Notes: a model not told the origin generated them from the sequence alone. DNA of 64,000 nucleotides from Mycobacterium sp. IS-3022 (GCF_001500065.1 NZ_LQIN01000002.1:1-64000), one strand, 5' to 3'. Positions 17,547 through 26,825 are shown, numbered from the stretch's first letter. Numbers and translations: made by a program.

Positions 17547-18422
17547 TCATTCGGGGTCGGGCACGTGGAAATGCTCGTCACGCAGCCGGAACGCTTCCTT
17601 GGTGCCGTGCTGCGCCCGGGTCTTGACGAAGTTGAACTCGCCGTCGGCGAACTGCAGGTTCGTCCCGTAGGCATGGAACAGATAGCTCGCCACTTCCTCA
17701 CCCTGGTAGGCCTGGCTCTGCTCGACGAGGCGGAACGCCTCCTTGGCGATCACGACGCCGTCGGCCGGCATCTTGGCCGCCTTCTCGGCCCAGTACCGCG
17801 CCCTTGCCGAGACCTTGTCGGGATCGCAGGTATCGGTGAAGACGCCGAGCTGCTCGACCGCGCCGGCCTCGATGATGTCGCCGGTGAGCAGCAGTCGCCG
17901 CGCGAGCACCGGACCCAACCGGTGGAAGAACATGTGCAGGCTGCCGAGCGCGGGGCCGAGGAAGCGGGTCGCCGGCATCCCGATCTTGGTCGTGCGGGCG
18001 ATCACGGAGATGTCGGTCATCAAGGCCATTTCGAAGCCGCCGCCCAGCGCGTACCCGCTGATCTCTCCGACCGTGACCTTCGGGAAGCCCATGAAGTTGT
18101 GGTAGAAGCCGAACGACTTGCGGTCGACCGTCAGCCGTCGGCGTTGGCTGGGGCGCCGCTTGGCTTGTACCGAGTCCTTGTCGCCATACCAGCCGTAGGC
18201 GTTGTTCATGTCGGCTCCGGTACTGAACACACCGTCGGCGCCGCGCAACAACACCACCGTGATGTCGTCGTCGTCGGCGACGTGGTCGAGGTGCCGGCCG
18301 ACGGCATCCCGCATCGCCGCGTCATAGGAGTTGCGCTGCGCCGGATTGTTGAAAGTGATCGTCGCGATCCGCTTTTCGCGGTCGACGTCGAACAGGACGC
18401 GGTCATCGGCGGTAGTGGTCAT
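17547..18422 (-). CDS. Enoyl-CoA hydratase/isomerase (crotonase) family protein
   Basis: 291 aa. Crotonase oxyanion-hole motifs DGVFSTGADMNN and GYALGGGFEMAL. The first catalytic Glu position reads MPATRFLG (Ala) and the second reads ARRLLLTG (Arg), so neither classical Glu is present. It also carries an arginine-rich insertion (KRRPSQRRRL). Hydratase activity is doubtful; another crotonase reaction is more likely. It follows the GntR gene by 9 bases and precedes the thiolase. Confidence 0.86.
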   Translation of the reverse strand: MTTTADDRVLFDVDREKRIATITFNNPAQRNSYDAAMRDAVGRHLDHVADDDDITVVLLRGADGVFSTGADMNNAYGWYGDKDSVQAKRRPSQRRRLTVDRKSFGFYHNFMGFPKVTVGEISGYALGGGFEMALMTDISVIARTTKIGMPATRFLGPALGSLHMFFHRLGPVLARRLLLTGDIIEAGAVEQLGVFTDTCDPDKVSARARYWAEKAAKMPADGVVIAKEAFRLVEQSQAYQGEEVASYLFHAYGTNLQFADGEFNFVKTRAQHGTKEAFRLRDEHFHVPDPE

Positions 18423-18431
18423 CGGGTGTCC

Positions 18432-19226
18432 TCACTGAACGCTGGAAATGAGCTTGGCCTCAATGGTTTTGTCCGCCCCGACGGCGAGCGTGTTGCGCCG
18501 CGCAGCGGCCAGATGATCGGTGGCCAACCGCACCGCCCGGGCTTCGTTGCCGTCGCGGATTGCGTCGAGCAGCCGCTGGTGGTCTCGCAGCGCCGCCCGC
18601 ATGGTCTTCTGGTTGATCTCCCCCGCCGGGCCGTTGGGGCCGGCGGTGCCCGTCTCGTCGCCCCACACCGACGATTCGTGTGCCGACCAGATCAACTCCA
18701 GCGAGCCGATCAGCAGGATCATCGGCTCGTTGCCGCATCGAGCGACGATCGCCTCGTGAAAGCGCCGAGCGTTCGCGACAAACTGTGCAGGATCGTCGAA
18801 CTCGGTTGTCTGCCTGCCTATTTCCGTTTCCAGGTACGGCACCACCTCGGTCATGCGGTCTTTCCGGGCGGCGCACATGCCCGCACAGATCGGCTCCAGA
18901 TGCAGTAGCGCACCGCTGACGTCGGCCGGTGTCGCCGACCGGGCCTGCAGCACCATGCTGATCATGTGCGCGGTTCGGTCGGCCGACGGCAGATGCACCA
19001 CCGCGCCGCCCATGTTGCCTCGCCGCACCGAGATCAGCCCGTCCACCTCGAGAAGGTGGATGGCCTCGCGCAACGCCGGTGGGCTGACCCCGAATTCGGC
19101 GAGCAGGCCGTCCTGAGACGGCAACACGTCGCCCTCTTTGAGGTGCCCCGAAAGGATGTCGTCGCGCAGCCTCGCGGCGACGATCTCTGCCACCCTCGGT
19201 GGACGTATCCGCGGCGACCTGGTCAT
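18432..19226 (-). CDS. GntR family transcriptional regulator (FadR/FCD type)
   Basis: 264 aa. N-terminal winged helix (about 8-75: LRDDILSGHLKEGDVLPSQD, then FGVSPPALREAIHLLE) and a C-terminal all-helical FCD domain with conserved His/Asp (RRFHEAIVARCGN; DHQRLLDAI). FCD regulators usually bind carboxylates or acyl-CoAs. The start overlaps the hotdog gene by ATGA. The likely operator is the 22-base palindrome at 19902, upstream of the same transcript. Confidence 0.88.
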   Translation of the reverse strand: MTRSPRIRPPRVAEIVAARLRDDILSGHLKEGDVLPSQDGLLAEFGVSPPALREAIHLLEVDGLISVRRGNMGGAVVHLPSADRTAHMISMVLQARSATPADVSGALLHLEPICAGMCAARKDRMTEVVPYLETEIGRQTTEFDDPAQFVANARRFHEAIVARCGNEPMILLIGSLELIWSAHESSVWGDETGTAGPNGPAGEINQKTMRAALRDHQRLLDAIRDGNEARAVRLATDHLAAARRNTLAVGADKTIEAKLISSVQ

Positions 19227-19873
19227 CTGTCGCGGCGTTTCCCGAACTCGAACACCGAAAGCCGGTCAGGCGGGGACGCCGCGGTGTGGAACTCCCCGAT
19301 GCACAGCACGTCGTCGCCGCGGAGCAAGCGGGCGGTCGAGGTCACCCGGCCGTCGGTCTCCACGCGGGTCACGTCGAAGCTGAGCTCGACGAGGATCGGC
19401 GTCGGCTTGCGGAATGTGACGGTCAGCGAGCGGGTCTTGCCGGTTCGCCCCGTCGCGCAACTCTGATGCTGTGTCACGCAGTCGAAGAACACCGCCAGGA
19501 ACCCGCCGTTGACCAACCCGGGCGGACCTTCGAACAGCACAGGGAAGGTAACCCGCCCCTTCGCCGTATGATCGCCGAGTTCGTCAAAGGTGTACTCGGG
19601 AAAGGCCGGGTTGTACGCGCCGATGTCGAATGCGTGATCGAGGTAGATGCGCTGGGCGTCGGTGGCCGCGGGCCCGATCCGTGGTGTGAGATCCGCCGGT
19701 GCCGCGGTGGCCAGTTCGCGCTCCCACTCGCCGATTTGCCCGAGCATGGCATCGACGGTCGGGTGGTTGTGCTCCATCGACAGCAGTAGGCCGCTGAGCC
19801 GACGGATCGCGCCCGCCGCGGCGACGGTCTGGGCCAGCGGCTGCTCACCGAAGCTGGGCGTCGTGTGCGCCAT
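19223..19873 (-). CDS. Hotdog-fold (PaaI-like thioesterase) family protein
   Basis: 216 aa. The C-terminal half contains a hotdog core (PGLVNGGFLAVFFDCVTQH, then KTRSLTVTFRKPTPI), with the central helix placed as in PaaI/4HBT thioesterases; the N-terminal 80 residues are helical. It probably hydrolyses or simply binds an acyl-CoA. First gene of the hotdog-GntR-crotonase(-thiolase) transcript and divergent from the crotonase at 19969. Confidence 0.78.
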   Translation of the reverse strand: MAHTTPSFGEQPLAQTVAAAGAIRRLSGLLLSMEHNHPTVDAMLGQIGEWERELATAAPADLTPRIGPAATDAQRIYLDHAFDIGAYNPAFPEYTFDELGDHTAKGRVTFPVLFEGPPGLVNGGFLAVFFDCVTQHQSCATGRTGKTRSLTVTFRKPTPILVELSFDVTRVETDGRVTSTARLLRGDDVLCIGEFHTAASPPDRLSVFEFGKRRDR

Positions 19874-19901
19874 CCCTACCTTCCATCGCGGGAGCTGTCC
19901 T

Positions 19902-19923
19902 TGCTAACTTGTACAAGATAGCA
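19902..19923. promoter_or_regulatory. 22-base palindrome, candidate GntR operator
   Basis: A central CTTGTACAAG (19908-19917) is flanked by TGCTA (19902-19906) and TAGCA (19919-19923); only the A/A pair between core and flanks breaks symmetry. It lies between the divergent hotdog-GntR operon and the plus-strand crotonase/ligase operon. Such TTGTACAA-type sites are usual for GntR regulators; the assignment to the GntR at 18432 is inferred. Confidence 0.55.
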
Positions 19924-19924
19924 T

Positions 19925-19943
19925 TACTGTATGTCTAACCATA
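19925..19943. promoter_or_regulatory. Third site of the TACTRTA operator family
   Basis: TACTGTATGTCTAACCATA lies 2 bases after the GntR-like palindrome and 26 bases before the crotonase start. It matches the TACTRTA-N3-CT pattern of the sites at 13460 and 15359. It may place the plus-strand crotonase/ligase operon under the TetR of 15479; weakly supported. Confidence 0.35.
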
Positions 19944-19968
19944 TAGCTTGAGATGGGCGGATTCCACG

Positions 19969-20775
19969 GTGACCGGTACGGCCGACGACGGGGCGGTGGC
20001 GACATCGCGCGACGGCGCGATCCTGCGCATCACGCTCGATCGGCCGGCTCGGCGTAATTCGCTGAGCCACACCATGATCGACGAGCTCGTGACCATCTTG
20101 ACCTCGGCAACCAGCGACGACTCCCTGCGCGCGGTGCACATTCGCGGCGGCGGATCGGACTTCTGCTCCGGTGCGGACCTGTTGGGCGCCAATTCCGCTG
20201 GCCGACGCCCACGCAGCGGCGATCTCACCCGACGCATCCCTCACTCCGCGAACCGGGTGGTCGAGCTTGTGCACACCATCCAGTTGCCGGTGGTGTGCAC
20301 GGTGCGCGGCTGGGCGGTTGGCCTCGGCTGCAACCTCGCTCTGGCGGCCGACTTCGCCGTCGCGGCGGACGATGCGGTGTTCTGGGAGCCGTTCATCGGC
20401 CGCGGCTTCAGTCCCGACTCGGGTTCGACCTGGCTACTGCCGCGGCTCGCCGGATTGGCGCGGGCACGACGGATGCTGTTGCTCGGCGAGAAGATCGACG
20501 GCACCGAGGCATTCGAGTGGGGGCTGATCCACCGCGCGGTCGCCGAACCGGAAGTGGATGCCGCGAGCGACGAACTCCTCGACCGGCTGGCGTCCGGCCC
20601 GACCGTGGCCATCGGGCTGGCCAAGCAGGCAATACAGTACGGCCAGCACGCGACACTGCCGCAGGCCATGAACCAGGAGCTGTACGGCGTGGAGTTGTCC
20701 TGCCGCACCGCGGATTTCAAAGAAGGCCTGGCGGCGTTCCGTGACAAGCGCCCGCCGGAATTCCGAGGGCGCTGA
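19969..20775 (+). CDS. Enoyl-CoA hydratase/isomerase (crotonase) family protein
   Basis: 268 aa from GTG 19969; a TTG at 19948 would add 7 residues. Oxyanion motifs GSDFCSGADLLG and GWAVGLGCNLAL. The classical Glu positions read EPFIGRG (Phe) and ARRMLLLG (Arg), but an Asp in FSPDSG occupies the place used by PaaG- and isomerase-type crotonases, suggesting double-bond isomerase activity. First gene of a six-gene plus-strand operon. Confidence 0.86.
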   Translation: MTGTADDGAVATSRDGAILRITLDRPARRNSLSHTMIDELVTILTSATSDDSLRAVHIRGGGSDFCSGADLLGANSAGRRPRSGDLTRRIPHSANRVVELVHTIQLPVVCTVRGWAVGLGCNLALAADFAVAADDAVFWEPFIGRGFSPDSGSTWLLPRLAGLARARRMLLLGEKIDGTEAFEWGLIHRAVAEPEVDAASDELLDRLASGPTVAIGLAKQAIQYGQHATLPQAMNQELYGVELSCRTADFKEGLAAFRDKRPPEFRGR

Positions 20776-20790
20776 CGATAGGAATCGCAA

Positions 20791-21600
20791 TTGTCCACCA
20801 ATTTCGCTGACATCACCTATGAGGTCGACGGGCACAAGGCCACGATCACGCTGAACCGCCCCGACGCGCTCAACGCGCTGAGTCCCCACATGATCACGGA
20901 GCTGCGCGCCGCCTACGAGGACGCCGAGAACGACGACGACATCTGGATCGTCATCGTGACGGGCACCGGCAGGGCGTTCTGCACGGGCGCCGACGTCGGC
21001 GAGATCCCCGAGGACGGCCGGGTGATCTACGAACGTCCGTATCTGTCGACTTACGACCAGTGGGAGGCGCCGCAGGAGGGCACGCCGCCGTTCCGGCGGA
21101 TGGCCAAGCCGGTCATCACCGCGGTCAACGGATTGTGTTGCGGCGCAGGGCTGGACTGGATCACCACCGGAGACATCGCGATCGCCTCGGACCGGGCGAC
21201 GTTCTTCGACCCACACGTGAGCATCGGGCTGGTGGCCGCCCGCGAGATGGTCCGGCTGGCCCGTGTGCTGCCCCGCAACATCGCGCTGAGAATGGCGCTG
21301 ATGGGCAAACACGAACGGATGAGCGCGCAGCGGGCCTACGAGCTGGGCATGATCAGCGAAGTGGTGGAGCACGAGCGGCTGCTCGATCGCGCACACGAGA
21401 TCGCCGACATCGTGAACTCGAATGCTCCGCTGGCCGTTCGTGGCACCCGCTTGACCATCCACAAGACACTGGACCTGCCGCTGCACGAGGCCGAGATCCT
21501 CGCCGAGACGTTCCGCGAGCGCGTCGTGCGCACCGAGGACGCACTCGAGGGACCGAAAGCCTTCATGGAGAAACGTCCCCCGAACTGGCGGTGCCGATGA
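20791..21600 (+). CDS. Crotonase family protein with His/Arg at the catalytic Glu positions
   Basis: 269 aa, TTG start behind AGGA. It carries the oxyanion motifs GRAFCTGADVGE and NGLCCGAGLDWI. The residues aligned to the two hydratase glutamates are His (FDPHVSIG) and Arg (ALRMALMGKHE). It is clearly a close paralogue of the gene at 59173 and related to the next gene at 21597. Because acid/base Glu is missing, a ring-opening hydrolase or other non-hydratase role is more likely. It overlaps the next gene by ATGA. Confidence 0.87.
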   Translation: MSTNFADITYEVDGHKATITLNRPDALNALSPHMITELRAAYEDAENDDDIWIVIVTGTGRAFCTGADVGEIPEDGRVIYERPYLSTYDQWEAPQEGTPPFRRMAKPVITAVNGLCCGAGLDWITTGDIAIASDRATFFDPHVSIGLVAAREMVRLARVLPRNIALRMALMGKHERMSAQRAYELGMISEVVEHERLLDRAHEIADIVNSNAPLAVRGTRLTIHKTLDLPLHEAEILAETFRERVVRTEDALEGPKAFMEKRPPNWRCR

Positions 21601-22391
21601 CGAAGCCGACGACGTTCGCAACGCTTCTGCTCGATGTCGACGCCACCGACCGGGTCGCGACCATCACGCTGAACCGGCCGGATTCACTCAACGCGTTCAA
21701 TCGAACGATGTGCGAAGAGATGTCGCGGGCGTGGGCCCTGGTCAAGGCCGACGAATCCGTCAACGCGGTGGTGCTTCGCGCTGCCGGGGAGCGGGCGTTC
21801 AGCGTAGGGCTCGACATCAAGACGCCGTACGGCCAGCCCGACAACGTCTGGAACCACGAGGATCCCGGCGAGCACCTCAGCCCCAAATGGCAGAAGATGT
21901 GGAAGCCGGTGGTGTGCGCGGTGCAGGGCATGTGCACGGCCGGCGCGTTCTACTTCGTCAACGAGGCCGACGTGGTGATCTGCTCGGAGGATGCCACCTT
22001 CTTCGACTCTCACGTCAGCGCCGGCCTGGTCTGCGCGCTGGAGCCGATCGGGCTGATGCGCCGGGTCGGTCTGGCCGAGACGTTGCGGATCGCGTTGATG
22101 GGCAACGACGAGCGCGTGAGCGCGCGGACCGCGCAGCAGATCGGGTTGGTGACCGAAGTGGTGCCTGGCGACCGGTTGTGGGCGCGCGCGCACGAGATCG
22201 CCGCGGCCATCGCCGCCAAACCGCCGTCGGCGACGCAGGGCACGGTGAAGGCGATCTGGGAGTCGCTGGACAAGCCCTACCGCACCGCGATGGAGCAGAA
22301 TCTGATCTACACCAGGCTGGGAAACCCGTTGGGGCAAGCCGAACTCGCCGCCCAACCAGCGCCCCCTCGACCCGCGCCGAGAATCCGCTGA
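21597..22391 (+). CDS. Crotonase family protein with His/Arg at the catalytic Glu positions
   Basis: 264 aa. GERAFSVGLDIKTP and QGMCTAGAFYFV form the crotonase core; in the first motif Ser replaces the usual Cys and Val the usual small residue. FDSHVSAG and TLRIALMGNDE show the same Glu-to-His and Glu-to-Arg changes as its neighbour. It ends in a proline-rich tail. The TGA overlaps the ATG of the next ligase by one base. Two adjacent related crotonases may act together or as a heteromer. Confidence 0.86.
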   Translation: MTKPTTFATLLLDVDATDRVATITLNRPDSLNAFNRTMCEEMSRAWALVKADESVNAVVLRAAGERAFSVGLDIKTPYGQPDNVWNHEDPGEHLSPKWQKMWKPVVCAVQGMCTAGAFYFVNEADVVICSEDATFFDSHVSAGLVCALEPIGLMRRVGLAETLRIALMGNDERVSARTAQQIGLVTEVVPGDRLWARAHEIAAAIAAKPPSATQGTVKAIWESLDKPYRTAMEQNLIYTRLGNPLGQAELAAQPAPPRPAPRIR

Positions 22392-23830
22392 TGAGCGAAC
22401 ACCGGCTCAGCACGCGTATCCGCGACGTCATCGGCATCCGTCCGCAGGCATCGGCGATCGAATACGACGGCGAGTGGATCAGCTGGGGCCAAGTGGGCAG
22501 TCTTGCCGGTCAGATCGAGACGGTCGGCGTACGCGGCGGTCCGATCGGGATGCTGTTGCGCAACAGCCCTGCCCACGTCGCGAGCTTCCTCGGCGTGCTA
22601 CTGGCCGGCGGAACCGTCGTCGTCGTCAACCCGTCGCGCGGTGACGACCGCATCAAGGCCGACATCGAGGAGTTGAAGCTGCCGCTGATGATCGGCGAAC
22701 GCGATGACCTGGCCCGGTTGGTGCCCGCCGGCACCGGCACCGTGGCGATCTCCTCAGTCACCGAACCGACCGAGAGGCCCGATGCCGTCATATCCTCGCC
22801 GGGCCGCTCCGACGTCGCAGTCCGGATGCTCACCAGCGGCACCACCGGGCCACCGAAGCGGGTCGACCTCACCTATGGCATGTTGGCGCACAGCGTGATC
22901 GGCGATTCGCCGCCGCCGACCGAACTGCGGCGCGGCGTGGCGATAGTCAATGCGCCGCTGGTCCACATCGGCGGCGTGTTCCGCGTCCTCCAGTGTGTCT
23001 GTGAGGGCCGGCCCTTCGCGCTACTCGACCGCTTCGAACTGGACCGCTGGGCCGATGCGGTGCGCCGGCACCGGCCGCGGACGGTGTCCCTGGTGCCCGC
23101 GGCGCTACGCACCGTGCTGCATTCGGATCTGACCCGCGACGACCTCGCCAGCATCCGCGCGGTCACATCCGGAACCGCGCCGCTGTCCGCCGAGGACGCC
23201 GACGCGTTCACCGAGAAGTACGGCATACCGGTCCTGACGTCATACGCCGCAACCGAATTCGGTGGCGGAGTCGCCGGCTGGACGTTGCCGGATCACCAGC
23301 GGTACTGGCAGGCCAAGCGGGGCAGCGTCGGCCGGGCCAGCCAAGGCGCACAACTGCGGGTCGTCGACGAACGCGGAGATCCGCTCGGCCCGGATGAGCC
23401 AGGTTTGCTGGAGGTCAAACCCGGGCAGTTGGGGCCGGACGCGAACTGGATGCGCACCACGGACATGGCGCGCATCGATTCCGACGGCTTCCTGTGGATT
23501 CTGGGGCGTGCCGACCAGGCGATCATCCGAGGCGGCTTCAAGATCATGCCTGACGACGTGCGCGCCGCGTTGGAGAGCCATCCCGCGGTGCACAGCGCCG
23601 CCGTGGTGGGCAGGCCCGATGATCGTCTCGGTGAAACACCGGTGGCGATGGTGGAACTGCGCGAGCCGGTCGATGCCACGATGCTCGAGGAGTTCCTGCG
23701 AACACGGCTGGCGCGCTACGAAATTCCGACGGGTATTGCAATCGTCGAGCAGATGCCGCGTACACCGTCGGGCAAGCCCGACCTCAGCGAGGTGCGCCGA
23801 CACTTCGCCGATTCCGTCGACCATGCGTGA
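22391..23830 (+). CDS. Acyl-CoA synthetase (AMP-dependent ligase), first of three
   Basis: 479 aa. The adenylate P-loop reads MLTSGTTGPPKRVDL (the usual Gly after PPK is Arg), the A5 motif is SYAATEFGG, the hinge region is LWILGRADQAIIRGGFKIMP, and the catalytic Lys is in TPSGKPDLSE, so it looks active. It is shorter than most FadD proteins. It overlaps the next ligase by 8 bases. It presumably activates a carboxylic acid for the crotonases just upstream. Confidence 0.88.
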   Translation: MSEHRLSTRIRDVIGIRPQASAIEYDGEWISWGQVGSLAGQIETVGVRGGPIGMLLRNSPAHVASFLGVLLAGGTVVVVNPSRGDDRIKADIEELKLPLMIGERDDLARLVPAGTGTVAISSVTEPTERPDAVISSPGRSDVAVRMLTSGTTGPPKRVDLTYGMLAHSVIGDSPPPTELRRGVAIVNAPLVHIGGVFRVLQCVCEGRPFALLDRFELDRWADAVRRHRPRTVSLVPAALRTVLHSDLTRDDLASIRAVTSGTAPLSAEDADAFTEKYGIPVLTSYAATEFGGGVAGWTLPDHQRYWQAKRGSVGRASQGAQLRVVDERGDPLGPDEPGLLEVKPGQLGPDANWMRTTDMARIDSDGFLWILGRADQAIIRGGFKIMPDDVRAALESHPAVHSAAVVGRPDDRLGETPVAMVELREPVDATMLEEFLRTRLARYEIPTGIAIVEQMPRTPSGKPDLSEVRRHFADSVDHA

Positions 23831-25331
23831 GCACACCGTCGGAGCGGCGCTGAGCGCCCAGACGAGTGCGCGCGGCGATCATCCCTTGCTGATCTGTGAC
23901 GCGGACCGATTGAGCTACGCCGACGCCGAACGGCGCTCGGCCCGGCTGGCGCGCGGCCTGATCGCGCTCGGCGCAAGCAAGGGCACACACATCGGCGTGC
24001 TGTACCCGAACGGCTCGGCGTTCCTTGTCGCGATGCTGGCCGCCGCGCGTATCGGCGCCGTGGTGATCCCCGTCTCGACATTGGCGACCGCGACCGAAAT
24101 GCAGCAGCAACTCGGCCACGCCGACGTCGAAATCCTCTTGGCCGCTTCGTCTTACCGCTCACACGACTACCGTCGGCGGCTGGCCGGTATACGGCTTCCG
24201 CTGCTGCGCCACGTGCTCATCGACTGGGAACCGACGGCGTTGGCCGATGTCGAACTACTGATCGCTCTCGAGGCCGACGTCGAACCCTCTGACGTGTTGG
24301 CGATCGTGTACACGTCGGGATCGACCAGCGTGCCGAAGGGCGCGGTGCATACGCACGCCGGTCTGCTCGTCCACCAGGTGGTCCTCAACGAGATCCGCGG
24401 ATTGACCGCCGACGAGAAGCTGTTCAGCAATTCTCCGTTCTTCTGGATCGGCGGTTTCGCGTTCTCGGTGCTCGCCACGTTGCTGGCCGGTGCAACGATG
24501 TTGTGTTCCAACGCCGTCGACGCGGGCGAGACACTCGACCTGCTGGAGGCCGAGAAGCCGACCATGACCAACGGCTTCGTCGCCGGTATCACCCACCTGG
24601 CCCGGCATCCGAGCCTGCCGAGCCGCGACCTGTCGTCGATGCGGCGTGGCAACCTGTACCCGATCATGGCCCCCGACGTGCGTCCCGCCGACCCCGAGTT
24701 GCGCCACACCATGCTCGGCATGACAGAAGCCGGTAGCGTCATCCTGGCCAGCGCCGACGAATCCGACCAGCCCGAGCATCGCCGCGGGTCCTTTGGCCGG
24801 CCGGTGCCCGGATTCGACGTCAAGGTCATCCATCCGGACACGGGTCGACCCCTCGGCGTCGGCGAGGTCGGCGAACTCTGCGCCCGCGGACCGTTCATGA
24901 TGCAGCGGTACTACAAGCGCAGCCGCGAGGAGTGTTTCGACGCCGACGGGTGGTTTCACACCGGCGACCTCGTCCGCACGGACATCGACGGCTTCTTCTA
25001 CTTCGTCGGACGGCGCGGCACGATGATCAAGACGGCGGGCGCCAACGTCGCGCCCGCGGAGGTGGAGCGGGCGATCGCGAAGGTCACCGGGGGCACCGTC
25101 GCACACGTGGTCGGTCTGCCCGACGCGGAACGCGGCCAGCTCGTCGCCGCCGTCATCGCACTGGAAGACGGTGCAACGTTCGACGAGACAACTTGTCGTG
25201 AGCGCCTGAGGAGCGAGTTGTCGGCGTACAAGATTCCCCGGCGGTTCGCCGCCGTGCCGTCCTCCCGCATTCCCGTTCTGTCCAGCGGAAAGGTAAACCT
25301 GCCGAAGCTGATCGAGGTGTTCGATGTGTGA
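23823..25331 (+). CDS. Acyl-CoA synthetase (AMP-dependent ligase), second of three
   Basis: 502 aa. P-loop YTSGSTSVPKGAVHTH (second Gly region altered to STSVP), LGMTEAGS, GWFHTGDLVRTDIDGFFYF, and C-terminal Lys in LSSGKVNLPK. All core motifs are recognisable. ATG 23823 is inside the end of the first ligase. The substrate pocket cannot be predicted. Three ligases in a row may handle successive acids formed during breakdown of one compound or a family of related acids. Confidence 0.88.
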   Translation: MREHTVGAALSAQTSARGDHPLLICDADRLSYADAERRSARLARGLIALGASKGTHIGVLYPNGSAFLVAMLAAARIGAVVIPVSTLATATEMQQQLGHADVEILLAASSYRSHDYRRRLAGIRLPLLRHVLIDWEPTALADVELLIALEADVEPSDVLAIVYTSGSTSVPKGAVHTHAGLLVHQVVLNEIRGLTADEKLFSNSPFFWIGGFAFSVLATLLAGATMLCSNAVDAGETLDLLEAEKPTMTNGFVAGITHLARHPSLPSRDLSSMRRGNLYPIMAPDVRPADPELRHTMLGMTEAGSVILASADESDQPEHRRGSFGRPVPGFDVKVIHPDTGRPLGVGEVGELCARGPFMMQRYYKRSREECFDADGWFHTGDLVRTDIDGFFYFVGRRGTMIKTAGANVAPAEVERAIAKVTGGTVAHVVGLPDAERGQLVAAVIALEDGATFDETTCRERLRSELSAYKIPRRFAAVPSSRIPVLSSGKVNLPKLIEVFDV

Positions 25332-26811
25332 GACCGTCGACGCGTTGGTGCGTCTACGCGCCGCCGGGGCCGGCGCAAAGCCGATGGTGATCGATCCTTC
25401 GACGCGCATCACCTACTCCGAATTGGATTCGAGTAGCAGGCAATTGGCGGCCGCGTTCGTAGCCGCCGGTGTGGGCAAGGGCAACCGGGTCGGCTTGATC
25501 ATGCCCAACTGTGCCGAATGGGTGCGGATCGCGGTCGCGCTGACCCGCGTCGGTGCGGTTCTGGTGCCGCTGAGCACGCTGCTGCAAGCCCCGGAACTCG
25601 TCGCGCAGCTTCGTATGGCATCGGTGCAGTTCCTCGTGACCGTCGAGGAGTTCCGCGGCCACCGCTACCTCGACGACCTGTCCGCCGAGCGGGGCGAACT
25701 TCCTGCGCTGCACGATGTTTGGCCCGCTGACCGGCTCCCGTCAGGCGGCTCGGCACCGGTCGACGAGATGGCCGCCGCCGTCACCGCCAGCGACACGCTG
25801 GCGATCATGTTCACCTCGGGCAGCAGCGGCCCGCCCAAGGGCGTTATCCATTCGCACGGAAACGCTTTGGGCGCGGTGCGGTCGGGATTGACGGCGCGGT
25901 GCATTAACGCCGACACCCGGCTGTATCTGCCGATGCCGTTCTTCTGGGTCGGCGGATTCGGCAGCGGAATCCTCTCGGCGTTGCTGGCGGGCGCCACACT
26001 GGTCACCGAGAAGATCCCACGGCCGGAGACCACGCTGCGCCTCGTCGAACGCGAACGCGTCACGCTGTTTCGCGGCTGGCCCGACCAGGCGGAGGCGCTG
26101 GCACGCCAATCCGCCTCTGTCGGAGCAGATCTGTCCTCGCTGCGGCCCGGTAGCCTGCCGGCGCTGCTACCGCCCGAGCAGCGTGGTGAACCGGGCGCAC
26201 GGGCAAACCTGTTCGGCATGACCGAGTCCTTCGGCCCGTACTGCGGCTATCCGGCCGACACCGACATGCCCAGGTCGGCTTGGGGCAGTTGCGGGAAACC
26301 GTTCGACGGCATGGAGGTTCGGATCGTCGACCCCGACAGCGGTGAACCGGTCCCGGCCGGCAAAATCGGCATGATCCAGATCCGGGGCCCGCACGTCATG
26401 CGCGGAATCTGCCGACGCAGCAGAGAAGAGGTCTTCACTCCCGACGGTTACTACCCCACCGGCGACCTCGGCCGTCTGGACGACGACGGCTTCCTGTTCT
26501 ATCACGGCCGATGCGACGACATGTTCAAGGTCAGCGGCGCCACCGTGTACCCCAGCGAGGTCGAACAGGCGCTGCGCACCGTCGACGGCGTGCAGCAGGC
26601 GTTCGTCACCGACGTCGGCGGCGCCGTCGGTGCCGTTGTGATCTCCGGGCGTCCCGTCGACGAGTTGCGGGCAGAGGCCCGAAAGCGGTTGAGCGCCTTC
26701 AAGGTCCCGACGGTGTGGCATGTCACCAACTCCGACGACGACGTCCCACGCAAGGCGACGGGCAAGGTCGACGTCCGCGCGCTGCGGACGTTACTTGCCG
26801 AGCAGTCGTGA
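25324..26811 (+). CDS. Acyl-CoA synthetase (AMP-dependent ligase), third of three
   Basis: 495 aa. P-loop FTSGSSGPPKGVIHSHGN, FGMTESFGPY, GYYPTGDLGRLDDDGFLFYH, and C-terminal Lys in RKATGKVDVR. The acceptor and hinge motifs are complete. It resembles the second ligase more than the first (shared PFFW-GGF segment and ...ALLAGAT...), which points to an old duplication. Last gene of the plus-strand operon; it is followed by a repeat-containing convergent region. Confidence 0.88.
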   Translation: MCETVDALVRLRAAGAGAKPMVIDPSTRITYSELDSSSRQLAAAFVAAGVGKGNRVGLIMPNCAEWVRIAVALTRVGAVLVPLSTLLQAPELVAQLRMASVQFLVTVEEFRGHRYLDDLSAERGELPALHDVWPADRLPSGGSAPVDEMAAAVTASDTLAIMFTSGSSGPPKGVIHSHGNALGAVRSGLTARCINADTRLYLPMPFFWVGGFGSGILSALLAGATLVTEKIPRPETTLRLVERERVTLFRGWPDQAEALARQSASVGADLSSLRPGSLPALLPPEQRGEPGARANLFGMTESFGPYCGYPADTDMPRSAWGSCGKPFDGMEVRIVDPDSGEPVPAGKIGMIQIRGPHVMRGICRRSREEVFTPDGYYPTGDLGRLDDDGFLFYHGRCDDMFKVSGATVYPSEVEQALRTVDGVQQAFVTDVGGAVGAVVISGRPVDELRAEARKRLSAFKVPTVWHVTNSDDDVPRKATGKVDVRALRTLLAEQS

Positions 26812-26825
26812 AATGCCCTGAAAAC

